Below are positions 27,993-36,653 of a stretch of 64,000 bases of DNA, piece after piece. Source of the DNA: an uncultured Paracoccus sp. (GTDB taxonomy: Bacteria > Pseudomonadota > Alphaproteobacteria > Rhodobacterales > Rhodobacteraceae); assembly GCF_947487305.1 (NCBI RefSeq), contig NZ_CANKWH010000007.1:62001-126000 (forward strand). Reading direction: 5' to 3'. The notes under the pieces were generated by a model. It made no database searches. It was not told the origin of the DNA and saw only the letters and a program-made list of their open reading frames with translations. The first letter of the stretch is position 1; each line of letters opens with the position of its first letter. Both the position numbers and the translations under genes were made by a program.

Positions 27993-28724
27993 ATGTCCCT
28001 CAATACTGATCGCCGCATCTTCCGCGTCACCGGCGAGGACCGGGTTCCGTTTCTGCAGAACCTCGTCACGAACGACATTTCGCACGGCCCCGCCTGGTCG
28101 GCACTGCTGACGCCGCAGGGCAAATATCTGGCCGATTTCCTGACCATTCCCGATGGCGACAGCCTGCTGCTGGATGTGGATGCGCGGCTGGCCGAGGATC
28201 TGATGCGCCGGCTGACCATGTACAGGCTGCGCGCCAAGATCGGGCTGGAACTGACTGACCTGACCGTCGCTCGCGGCACCGGCCCCGCGCCGGATGGCGC
28301 CATTGCCGATCCGCGCCACCCGGCGCTTGGCTGGCGGCTTTATGGCGGCACGGGCGATGACGGCAGCAACTGGGACGCCATCCGCGTCGAGCACACCATC
28401 CCCGAGACGCTGGCCGAGTTGATCCCCAACGACACCTACCCGCTGGAAGCCGGGTTCGAGCGCCTGCATGGCGTCGATTTCCGCAAGGGCTGCTATGTCG
28501 GGCAGGAAGTGACGGCGCGGATGAAGCACAAGACCGAGCTGCGGAAAGGCCTCAGAACCCTGCGCGTCGAGGGCGAGGCGCCCATGGGCACGCCGATCAC
28601 CCGCGACGGGAAAGAGGTCGGTACCCTCTATACCCAATCCGGCGGGCGGGGCATCGCCCATGTCCGCTTCGACCGCTTGGGCGAGGGGATGCAGGCAGGC
28701 GAGGCGCGGGTCTTTCTGGAATGA
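27993..28724 (+). CDS. ygfZ: Folate-binding protein YgfZ (GcvT-like)
   Basis: The 243-residue protein supports iron-sulfur cluster enzyme maturation or repair using folate. The family signature KGCYVGQEVTARMKHK with its conserved Cys lies near residue 168, and FLQNLVTNDI near the N-terminus matches GcvT-like barrels. Two genes in the same unit (exporter upstream, dinB downstream) are joined by a 3-base gap and a 4-base overlap. Confidence 0.92.
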   Translation: MSLNTDRRIFRVTGEDRVPFLQNLVTNDISHGPAWSALLTPQGKYLADFLTIPDGDSLLLDVDARLAEDLMRRLTMYRLRAKIGLELTDLTVARGTGPAPDGAIADPRHPALGWRLYGGTGDDGSNWDAIRVEHTIPETLAELIPNDTYPLEAGFERLHGVDFRKGCYVGQEVTARMKHKTELRKGLRTLRVEGEAPMGTPITRDGKEVGTLYTQSGGRGIAHVRFDRLGEGMQAGEARVFLE

Positions 28725-29848
28725 GCCCCGGGGCGGAACCGCCCCCCGGCGCGCCGCCCGTCCCGGTCACGCGCCCGGTCACGCGCAAGATCATCCATAT
28801 CGACATGGATGCCTTCTTTGCCTCGGTCGAGCAGCGCGACCATCCCGAATTGCGCGGCAAGCCGGTGGCCGTGGGTGGCTCGTCCCTGCGCGGCGTGGTG
28901 GCGGCGGCGAGTTACGAGGCGCGGGTCTTTGGCGTGCGCTCGGCCATGCCCTCGGTCACGGCCAAGCGGCTCTGCCCCGACCTGATATTTGTAAAACACC
29001 GCTTCGATGTCTATCAGGCCGTCAGCGCCCAGATCCGCGACATCTTCAAGGATTACACCCCGCTGGTCGAGCCGCTGTCGCTGGACGAGGCCTATCTGGA
29101 CGTGACCGATCATCTCTGGCCCGGCCAGACCGCCACCGAGGTCGCCCGCGAGATCCGCGCCCGCATCCGCGAGACCACCCGACTGACCGCCAGCGCCGGG
29201 GTCAGCTATAACAAGTTCCTGGCAAAGCTCGCCTCGGACCAGAACAAGCCCGACGGGCTGTGCGTCATTCCGCCCGAGAAGGGGCCGGAGTTCGTGCTGT
29301 CGCTGCCGGTCGGCAAGTTCCACGGAGTCGGCCCGGCCACGGCGAAGAAGATGCAGGCCATGGGAATCGCCACCGGCGCGGACCTGCGGGCGCAGCCGCT
29401 GGAGTTCCTGCAAAAGCGCTTTGGCAAGTCCGGGCAATATTACTGGAACATCTCGCGCGGCATCGACCATCGGCAGGTCCGCCCCGACCGCATCCGCAAA
29501 TCCGTCGGGGCCGAGAACACCTATTTTACCGATCTGATGACGCTTGATGAGATCACCGAGGCCTTAGCGCCGCTGGCCGGCAAGGTCTGGCGGCATCTCG
29601 ACCAGCGCGAGTTGCACGGGCGAACGGTGACACTGAAGGTGAAGTTCGCCGATTTCCAGCAGATCACCCGCGCCCGCAGCCTGCCCCGACCGGTGGCATC
29701 CGAGGCCGAAATGCTGGCCATCGCCTGCGAACTGGCGGCGACGGTGCTGCCCGATCCGCGCGGGGCGCGGCTGTTGGGGATCACCCTTTCGGGCTTCGAT
29801 CACCCCGAGAGCGAGGCCGAGATGACGCAGCTTGACCTCTTCGACTGA
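28721..29848 (+). CDS. dinB: DNA polymerase IV (Y-family)
   Basis: The 375-residue translesion polymerase has KIIHIDMDAFFASVEQRD at about residues 23-40 with the first catalytic Asp pair, SLDEAYLDVTDH with the second, SAGVSYNKFLAKLAS, a helix-hairpin-helix (KFHGVGPATAKKM), and the little-finger domain. The C-terminus ends EAEMTQLDLFD, a beta-clamp-binding motif (QLDLFD). An N-terminal Pro/Gly-rich extension of about 20 residues precedes the core. No SOS box could sit in the overlap with ygfZ, so any damage control must act from further upstream. Confidence 0.95.
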   Translation: MSPGAEPPPGAPPVPVTRPVTRKIIHIDMDAFFASVEQRDHPELRGKPVAVGGSSLRGVVAAASYEARVFGVRSAMPSVTAKRLCPDLIFVKHRFDVYQAVSAQIRDIFKDYTPLVEPLSLDEAYLDVTDHLWPGQTATEVAREIRARIRETTRLTASAGVSYNKFLAKLASDQNKPDGLCVIPPEKGPEFVLSLPVGKFHGVGPATAKKMQAMGIATGADLRAQPLEFLQKRFGKSGQYYWNISRGIDHRQVRPDRIRKSVGAENTYFTDLMTLDEITEALAPLAGKVWRHLDQRELHGRTVTLKVKFADFQQITRARSLPRPVASEAEMLAIACELAATVLPDPRGARLLGITLSGFDHPESEAEMTQLDLFD

Positions 29849-29891
29849 ACGGCCCCGCCCGTGCCCGGAAGGGGCCAGTTCACAGGGCGGT

Positions 29892-30185
29892 TCAGCCGCG
29901 CATCTTCTTCAGCACGATCCCGACGACAATCTGCAGGATCATCCCGGTGACGCCGCCGCCCACCAGGTTCGAGGCCAGCGCGCCGATATCCATGCCGCCG
30001 GTCGCGGCTGCAGCATCCGCCGCGCCCGAATTCAGCAGCCCGCCGAGGATCTGCCCCCCGCCCAGCCCCCCGAGCGCCCCGGCGATCATGTTGCCGAGAC
30101 CGCCCATGTCCGAGCCCTTGACGATCTTGCCGCCCCCGGCGCCGCCGGCAATACCGCCGATCAGCTGCCCCAGTATCTGTTCCAT
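29892..30185 (-). CDS. Glycine-rich hydrophobic small protein
   Basis: The 97-residue protein is about one-third glycine, with glycine-zipper-like spacing (IGGIAGGAGGG, GALGGLGGGQILGGLL) and a hydrophobic C-terminal helix (GVTGMILQIVVGIVLKK). GGAGG sits 5 bases before the ATG, supporting translation. It may insert in membranes or form oligomers. No established family was recognised. The converging dinB and upstream hrpB are unrelated. Confidence 0.6.
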   Translation of the reverse strand: MEQILGQLIGGIAGGAGGGKIVKGSDMGGLGNMIAGALGGLGGGQILGGLLNSGAADAAAATGGMDIGALASNLVGGGVTGMILQIVVGIVLKKMRG

Positions 30186-30287
30186 ATCTTCCTCCCGTTG
30201 ATGCCCCTCCTTTTCGCGGAGTGTGGCTGGCGGGATTGGATCATTAACAAAGATTAACGCAAGAGATTTCAGGGGCGTGACGCAAGG

Positions 30288-32711
30288 TCAGGTTCCGCGC
30301 GGCTTGGCCCGCGTGGTCGGGTCGGCCTCGGTCGGGTCCTCGGGCCAGGGGTGGCGCGGATAGCGCCCGCGCATGTCCTTCCTGACATCGGAATAGGACG
30401 AGGCCCAAAAACCCGGCAGGTCCATCGTCACCTGCACCGGCTTGCCGCCCGGTGACAGCAGCGAAATCCGCAGCGGCCGCCCGCCGACGGTCGGGTGGCG
30501 GGTGACGCCGAAGAGCTCTTGCAGCCGCAGCTCGATCGAGGGCGTCTCGTGGTCGTAATCGATCGGCACCTTGCGCCCCAGCGGGGTGGTGAAATGCGGC
30601 GGTGCCTCGCGGTCCAGCCGCTGCTGCCCGTCCCACCCGATCAGCGCCAGCAGCGGCTGGGTCAGGTCGAGCGCCCTCAGGTCGGCCAGCGTCCGCGTCT
30701 TGCCGAGCCAGGGCAGAAGCCAGTCACCCTCGGCCAGCAGGCTGGCATCATCCACGGCGGGCATGCCCGGAACCAGCGCGATCCGCGCCCTGAGCCGCGC
30801 CGCCGCGGGCTTCCATGTCAGCCCGTCGAGCCGCAGCCCTTCCAGCGCCGCCCGCGCCACCGCGTCCTCGGGCGCATCGGGCCAGACCTGATCTGACAGG
30901 ACCAGCGCCCCCAGCCGTTCCTGCCGGCGGGTGCGCACCCGGCCCTCGCGCCGTGACCAGTCGCACAGCGCCACCGCCTCGATCCGCTCGCCGTAAAGGT
31001 CGCGCAACTCGTCTTCGCGGATCGGTGCGGCCAGCCGCACCCGCGCCTCGCGCGCGTCGCCGTCAAGATCGACCGCCACGATCAGCCGCTGCCCGGCCAG
31101 TGGATCGCCGACATCGAGCACCGCGCCCTTGCCGCCCGACAGCACGAAACGCGGCTCGTCGCCCTTGCGCCTGAGACCAATCCGGTCGGGATAGGCCAGC
31201 GCCGCCATCGCCCCCGGCGACAGCGCGGCGGCCCCCCGCCCCTCGCAGGAGGCCACCAGTCGCTTCAGACGTTTCGCCTCGTCGCGGATGCGGTGCAGCG
31301 CGGGTAACGAGGCGTCGTGCGCCAGCCGCACCTTGGGATCGCGGATCGCGGTCAGACGCAGCGACAAGTCCGAGGGCGCGCCGCGCAGCGGATCACGATC
31401 GCCGATCAGCGCCGCCAGATCCGCTGCCTCCGGGCCGGCGACCGTCAGCATATGCGCCAGACGGGGATGCAGCGGCAGGCGCGCCAGCACCTTGCCGTGA
31501 TCGGTGATCCGCCCTGCGGCATCCAGCGCCCCCAGCCCCGACAGCAGCGCCCGCGCCTCGGTCAGCGCACCTTCGGGCGGCGGCGTCAGGAAAGCCAGAG
31601 CGCCCGGTTCCGCCCCCCAGGCCGCAAGTTCCAGCGCCAGCCCGGCCAGATCGGCCACGGCGATTTCGGGCGGGGCGAAGGCGGGCAAGCCGCCCTCCTC
31701 GGCGCGCGCCCACATGCGGTAACAGACCCCCGGCGCCACCCGGCCCGCACGGCCGCGCCGCTGATCGGCCTCGGCCCGGCTGACCCGCTCTGTCACCAGC
31801 CGCGACATGCCGCTGCCCGGGTCAAAGCGCGCCCGCCGCGCCCGACCGGCATCAACCACCACCCGCACCTCGGGGATGGTCAACGAGGTTTCGGCAATCG
31901 AGGTCGCGAGTACGATCCGCCGCTGCGTCCCCGGCACCGACAGCGCCGCTCGCTGCGCCTTGGCATCGAGCGCACCATAAAGCGGCAGCACCTCGCAGCC
32001 GGTGCTACCCAGCAAGCCCGAGACTCGCCGGATCTCGCCCTCGCCCGGCAGGAAGGCCAGAACCGTGCCCCCCGTCGCGCGCGTCTCGGCCTCGGACTCG
32101 GCAATCAGCCGCGCCGCCGCGTCGATGAAGCGCGCGCCTGCCGGCAGGGGCCGGTCCAGCCAGCGGGTCTCGACCGGAAAGGCGCGACCTTCGGACCGGA
32201 CCACCGGCGCATCCTCCAGCAGCGCCGCCACCGGCTCGGCCTCCAGCGTCGCCGACATGACCAGCAATTGCAGATCGGGACGCAGCGCGCCGCGCGCCTC
32301 CCAGACCAGCGCCAGACCCAGATCGGCATTCAGGCTGCGTTCGTGAAACTCGTCGAAGATGACACAGCCGACGCCGTCCAGCCCCGGATCGGACTGGATC
32401 ATCCGGGTCAGGATCCCCTCGGTCACAACCTCGATGCGGCTGCCCGCCACCGTCTCGCCCCGGATGCGATAGCCGACGCGCTGCCCCACCGGCTCGCCCA
32501 GGGTCGAGGCCATCCGCTCCGCCGCCGCCCGCGCTGCCAGGCGGCGCGGCTCCAGCATGATGATCTTGCCCGGCACCTGATCCAGCAGCGCCAGCGGCAC
32601 CCGCGTCGTCTTGCCCGCACCCGGCGGCGCCACCAGCACCGCCCGGCCATGCGCCGCCAGCGCCGCACGCAGCGCGGGCAAAGCATCATCTATGGGCAAC
32701 CGATCCAGCAT
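30288..32711 (-). CDS. hrpB: ATP-dependent helicase HrpB
   Basis: The 807-residue DEAH-box helicase shows Walker A VAPPGAGKTTRVPL near residue 30, MLEPRRLAARA, the DEFH box (IFDEFHERSL), SATLEAEPV, and motif VI QRRGRAGR. The HrpB C-terminal region follows, ending with DLPGFWASSYSDVRKDMRGRYPRHPWPEDP, characteristic of HrpB. The frame stays open 131 codons upstream, but only antisense to ycjX. MLDRLPIDDALP matches the family start. Cellular substrate is unknown. Confidence 0.95.
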   Translation of the reverse strand: MLDRLPIDDALPALRAALAAHGRAVLVAPPGAGKTTRVPLALLDQVPGKIIMLEPRRLAARAAAERMASTLGEPVGQRVGYRIRGETVAGSRIEVVTEGILTRMIQSDPGLDGVGCVIFDEFHERSLNADLGLALVWEARGALRPDLQLLVMSATLEAEPVAALLEDAPVVRSEGRAFPVETRWLDRPLPAGARFIDAAARLIAESEAETRATGGTVLAFLPGEGEIRRVSGLLGSTGCEVLPLYGALDAKAQRAALSVPGTQRRIVLATSIAETSLTIPEVRVVVDAGRARRARFDPGSGMSRLVTERVSRAEADQRRGRAGRVAPGVCYRMWARAEEGGLPAFAPPEIAVADLAGLALELAAWGAEPGALAFLTPPPEGALTEARALLSGLGALDAAGRITDHGKVLARLPLHPRLAHMLTVAGPEAADLAALIGDRDPLRGAPSDLSLRLTAIRDPKVRLAHDASLPALHRIRDEAKRLKRLVASCEGRGAAALSPGAMAALAYPDRIGLRRKGDEPRFVLSGGKGAVLDVGDPLAGQRLIVAVDLDGDAREARVRLAAPIREDELRDLYGERIEAVALCDWSRREGRVRTRRQERLGALVLSDQVWPDAPEDAVARAALEGLRLDGLTWKPAAARLRARIALVPGMPAVDDASLLAEGDWLLPWLGKTRTLADLRALDLTQPLLALIGWDGQQRLDREAPPHFTTPLGRKVPIDYDHETPSIELRLQELFGVTRHPTVGGRPLRISLLSPGGKPVQVTMDLPGFWASSYSDVRKDMRGRYPRHPWPEDPTEADPTTRAKPRGT

Positions 32712-32816
32712 GTCGGGGGTTATGGCAGAGCGTGGCAGGTCGTGAAAGTCCGGCCCTAGGAAATCAGGCGCCCCGTGGCTATCTTCACCGGGCCGACAAG
32801 AAAAACAGAGGCAGGC

Positions 32817-34187
32817 ATGGGTATTGGCAGCGATCTGATGCAGGGCTTGGGTCTTTCCGACCCGGTCATCCGGCTTGGCGTCACCGGGCTCAGCCGTGCC
32901 GGCAAGACCGTGTTCATCACCAGCCTCGTTGCCAACCTGATGGATCGCGGGCGGATGCACGCGCTGCGCGCCGCCGCCGATGGCAGTATCAAATCCGCAT
33001 GGTTGCAGCCCCAGCCCGACGATACCGTGCCGCGTTTCGACTATGAACGCCACCTTGCCGCACTGACCGGCCCCGACCCGCACTGGCCCGAGGGCACGCG
33101 CCATGTCAGCCAGCTACGCCTGTCGCTCAGGGTGCAGCCGCAAGGCCTGTTTGCCGGGCTGAAGGGGATGCAGACCATCCATCTCGATATCGTCGATTAC
33201 CCCGGCGAATGGCTGCTGGACCTGCGGCTGATGGAGCGTGACTTTGCCGAATGGTCGGCCGAGACGCTGGACCGGATGCAGGGACGCCCCGGAACCGAGG
33301 CTTATGAGGCCACGCTGGCGGCGATCAACCCCGAGGCGCGCTTTGACGAACCCACGGGGCAGCGGCTGGCCGAGATTTATACCGCGCATCTGCGCGAGAC
33401 GCGCGAGGCCGGATTCTCTGACTGCACCCCGGGCCGCTTCCTTCTGCCGGGCGAGATGGCGGGTTCGCCCGCGCTGACTTTTGCGCCGCTGCCGGCGACC
33501 CTGTCGGGCAGCCCGCTTTACCGTGAATTCCGCCGCCGCTTCGACGCCTACAAGTCGCGGGTGGTGAAGCCCTTCTTCCGCGATCACTTCGCCCGGATCG
33601 ACCGGCAGGTGGTGCTGGTTGATGTGCTGGGTGCTATCCATCAGGGGCCGCAGGCGGTCGAAGACATGCGCCGGGCCATGGCCGATATCCTGACCGCCTT
33701 CCGCCCCGGCCGCGCCGGCTGGCTGTCGCAGCTTCTGGGCACGCGGCGGGTCGAGCGCATCCTGTTCGCTGCTACCAAGGCCGACCATCTGAACCATGTC
33801 CAGCATCCGCGCCTGACCAATATCCTGACCGCGATGCTGCGCGAGGCCCGCGACCGCGCCGATTTTTCGGGCGCGCGGACCGAGGCCATGTCGATCGCCG
33901 CGCTGCGCACCACCACCGAGGACGTGATCCGGCAGGGCGACGAAGAGCTGCCGGCCGTGCGCGGCACGCTGATGGACGGGCGGCAGGCGGCCTTCTATCC
34001 CGGCGAATTGCCCGCCGATCCGGCGGTGCTGCTGCATCCCGCCCGCGAGGGGGCCGAGCACTGGCTGGATGCGGATTATGCCATCATGAACTTTGCCCCC
34101 GCCGCCCAGACCGCGCGGCAAGGCGACGGGCCGCCGCATATCCGGCTGGACCGCGCTGCTGAATTCCTGATCGGGGACCGGATATGA
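32817..34187 (+). CDS. YcjX-like GTPase/ATPase (DUF463)
   Basis: The 456-residue protein has a P-loop GLSRAGKTVFITSLVANL at about residues 25-42 and the Walker B-like HLDIVDYPGEWLLDL near 125, with RMERD/LLGT regions typical of YcjX. Family members are stress-linked P-loop NTPases encoded next to YcjF membrane proteins. The ATG with GAGG upstream is chosen over a GTG 14 codons earlier. It overlaps the ycjF-like gene by four bases. Confidence 0.88.
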   Translation: MGIGSDLMQGLGLSDPVIRLGVTGLSRAGKTVFITSLVANLMDRGRMHALRAAADGSIKSAWLQPQPDDTVPRFDYERHLAALTGPDPHWPEGTRHVSQLRLSLRVQPQGLFAGLKGMQTIHLDIVDYPGEWLLDLRLMERDFAEWSAETLDRMQGRPGTEAYEATLAAINPEARFDEPTGQRLAEIYTAHLRETREAGFSDCTPGRFLLPGEMAGSPALTFAPLPATLSGSPLYREFRRRFDAYKSRVVKPFFRDHFARIDRQVVLVDVLGAIHQGPQAVEDMRRAMADILTAFRPGRAGWLSQLLGTRRVERILFAATKADHLNHVQHPRLTNILTAMLREARDRADFSGARTEAMSIAALRTTTEDVIRQGDEELPAVRGTLMDGRQAAFYPGELPADPAVLLHPAREGAEHWLDADYAIMNFAPAAQTARQGDGPPHIRLDRAAEFLIGDRI

Positions 34188-35347
34188 GCGACGAGACATC
34201 CAAGAAACGCGGCCCGGTGCTGATCGAACTGGGCGAGCCGTCGCGCGCCCCGCGCCCGGATCCGCGCCCCTTTGCCGGTGACGAGCCAGAGCCTGCGCCG
34301 CAGCCCCGCCCCGCCGCCCCGCGCGTCGAGGCCCGGACCGAGAGCCGCGACAGCACGCCGAACCCGGCCGATGCCGCACCCATCGATGATGGCATGGCCG
34401 CCCTGCCCCGCCCGCGGACGATGGAGATGGTGACCCGGCTGGTGGGCAGCGGCCCTTCGCCGCTCACCCGCTTTTTCATCAACAGCGGGGTGGCGCTGTT
34501 CACCTTTCTTCTGTCCATCGCCGCGCTGAACTTCATCAACCGGCTGATGAACGCCTATCCGCTTCTGGGCTGGATCGGGGTGGCGCTATTCGCGCTGTTC
34601 ACCTTTGCCGCGCTGCTGATGGCCTTCCGCGAATACCGGGCCTGGGCACGGTTCGCGCGGATCGACCAGATCCACCGCGCGGCGGGAACGGCGCTGGCCA
34701 ATGGCGATCTGGCGGCGGCGCGGCAGGTCACGGGCCAGCTGCAATCGCTTTATGGCAAGCGGCCCGAACTGGACTGGGCGCGGCAGAACCTGAAGGACCG
34801 CGAGGGCGATGCCTTCGACGCGGCAACCCTGCTTGGCATGGCCGAGACCAACCTGCTGGCGCCGCTGGACCAGCAGGCGCGGCGCGAGATCGAGGCCGCC
34901 GCCCGCACCGTCGCCGCCGCCACCGCGCTGATCCCGCTGGCGCTCGCGGATGTGCTGGCGGCGCTGGCGGCCAACCTGCGGATGATCCGGCGAATGGCCG
35001 AGATCTATGGCGGCCGCGCCGGCGCGGTCGGCGGCTGGCGGCTGGCGCGCACGGTGATGACCCATCTGGTCGCCACCGGCGCAGTGGCGGCGGGCGATGA
35101 CCTGATCCACACCATGGCCGGCGGCGGCGTTCTGGCCAAGGTCAGCCGCCGCTTTGGCGAGGGCGTGGTCAATGGCGCGCTGACCGCCCGCGTGGGCATT
35201 GCCGCGATGGAGGTCTGCCGCCCGCTGCCCTTCATCCACCAGCCCCGCCCAAAGGTCGGCAATCTGGTCACGCGGGGGCTGCGCGGGCTTTTCGGCACTG
35301 ATGACAGCCCGGCGGCGCAACAGCCAAGGCCCGAGCGCGAGGACTGA
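34184..35347 (+). CDS. YcjF-like membrane protein (DUF697/TIGR01620 type)
   Basis: The 387-residue protein has a disordered Pro/Arg-rich N-terminal 80 residues, two transmembrane helices (FINSGVALFTFLLSIAALNFI near 105 and WIGVALFALFTFAALLMAF near 130), and a C-terminal helical domain (ATALIPLALADVLAALAANLRMIRRMA) that matches YcjF. It is the partner of the upstream YcjX-like NTPase, with which it is translationally coupled. Precise function is unknown. Confidence 0.87.
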   Translation: MSDETSKKRGPVLIELGEPSRAPRPDPRPFAGDEPEPAPQPRPAAPRVEARTESRDSTPNPADAAPIDDGMAALPRPRTMEMVTRLVGSGPSPLTRFFINSGVALFTFLLSIAALNFINRLMNAYPLLGWIGVALFALFTFAALLMAFREYRAWARFARIDQIHRAAGTALANGDLAAARQVTGQLQSLYGKRPELDWARQNLKDREGDAFDAATLLGMAETNLLAPLDQQARREIEAAARTVAAATALIPLALADVLAALAANLRMIRRMAEIYGGRAGAVGGWRLARTVMTHLVATGAVAAGDDLIHTMAGGGVLAKVSRRFGEGVVNGALTARVGIAAMEVCRPLPFIHQPRPKVGNLVTRGLRGLFGTDDSPAAQQPRPERED

Positions 35348-35359
35348 GCCGCTTGCGGC

Positions 35360-36517
35360 TCAGCGCGCCAGTTGCGGCAGGGGAATGCTGATCCGGTGAC
35401 TGAGGCCGGCCTCGCTGCGGCTGGTCTCGAACTGCCCCTGCAACTGACCCTCGATGGTCATTTCCAGCAACTGCGAACCGAAGCCCGAGCCGTTCGCCGG
35501 CCCCTCGGTACCAGGCTGGGCCGTGGCCACGCCCTGCTCGATCCAGTCGAGTTGCAGATGATCCGCGCCAAGGCGCCAGCCAAGCCGCAGGCGGCCATCG
35601 GGCAGGCACAGCGCCCCGTATTTCACCGAATTCGTCGCCAGTTCGTGCAGTGCCAGCGCCAGATGGGTGGTGGCCTTGGGACCAAGTGGCACGTCCGGGC
35701 CGATCGCTTCGATCCGGTGCGCATCGCTCTCTTGGTCATAGGGCGCGAGAAGCGAGGCCAAGAGCTCGTCCAGCGGCACACCGGCTGCCGCAGCAGGGTC
35801 CAGCGCCGAAGTCGGCACGATCAACTGGTGCGCACGCGCCAGCGCATTCACCCGCGCCTCGATATCGCCGGCCAGCGCCTCGACATCCTGATGCTCGCGC
35901 CGGGCCAGCCGCACCATGCCGCCGACCATGGCAAAGAGGTTCTTCACCCGGTGGTTCAGCTCGGTCAGGATCATTGCCCGCTCGGCCATGCTGTGACGCA
36001 GGGCCAGCTCCGTCTCGACCACTGCCGCCAGATCGCGCAGCGACGCGGCCTGATCCTCGGTCCAGTCCTGCGGCTCATGATCGATGGCGCAGAGCGAACC
36101 GATCACCTGCCCGCCCGGCGCGTGGATCGGCACGCCCAGATAGGCGATGACCCCCAGCCCCGCCACCGCGCCGTTCTGCGACAGCAGCGGATGTGTGCGG
36201 GCATCGCTGACTGCCAGCGGCTGATCCGAGGTCACGACATATTGGCAGAACGAACTGGACAGCGGGGTCTCGGTGACGGTGGCATTCTCGCCTGCCAGCC
36301 CCTCGCGCGCCTTGAAGGCCTGATGCCGGTCATCGACCAGCGTGAACAACCCCACTGGCACGCCCGTCACCTTGGTCGCCAGCCGAACCACCCGGTCGAA
36401 GGCTTCTTCCGGCAGGCTGTCGATCAATCCGGTGGCCGTTACCGCAGCCAGCCGGTCAGGGCTGGCAAGCTCCCGTCGATGGGCCTCGGTCTCGGTATCG
36501 GGAAAGGGATGTATCAC
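35360..36517 (-). CDS. GAF-domain sensor histidine kinase, HWE/HisKA_2 type
   Basis: Starting from GTG at VIHPFPDTETEA, the protein has 385 residues: a GAF domain (about 30-165; LFTLVDDRHQAFKAREGL, SFCQYVVTSDQPL, YLGVPIHAPGGQVIGSLCAID), then a HisKA_2 phosphoacceptor segment (LTELNHRVKNLFAMVGGM with the His), and a catalytic ATPase domain (LALHELATNSVKYGAL; GSGFGSQLLEM). It autophosphorylates on His and would act with an unlinked response regulator. Cys in SFCQYV might sense a cofactor or redox state. A TTG start 35 codons upstream is possible but has non-family sequence. Confidence 0.88.
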   Translation of the reverse strand: MIHPFPDTETEAHRRELASPDRLAAVTATGLIDSLPEEAFDRVVRLATKVTGVPVGLFTLVDDRHQAFKAREGLAGENATVTETPLSSSFCQYVVTSDQPLAVSDARTHPLLSQNGAVAGLGVIAYLGVPIHAPGGQVIGSLCAIDHEPQDWTEDQAASLRDLAAVVETELALRHSMAERAMILTELNHRVKNLFAMVGGMVRLARREHQDVEALAGDIEARVNALARAHQLIVPTSALDPAAAAGVPLDELLASLLAPYDQESDAHRIEAIGPDVPLGPKATTHLALALHELATNSVKYGALCLPDGRLRLGWRLGADHLQLDWIEQGVATAQPGTEGPANGSGFGSQLLEMTIEGQLQGQFETSRSEAGLSHRISIPLPQLAR

Positions 36518-36653
36518 GTTGGGGGAGTCGCCGGAACAGCTGCGCAAGGTTCTGTCATAAAGACATTCGCGCGCCCGTCCACCGATTATTGCGGCATTCC
36601 GCCGCAGCGCCGGGCGACGCAACGTAACTTTCCGGACCGATCACAGGCAGCGG

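Noticed and set aside
26526..28661. Reverse-strand open frame of 711 codons over the exporter and ygfZ
   Set aside because: Antisense shadow of two certain genes with low-complexity Gly/Arg/Ala composition.
31317..32759. Forward open frame of 480 codons opposite hrpB
   Set aside because: HrpB on the other strand has every helicase motif in order. The forward frame is Arg/Gln-rich and motif-free.
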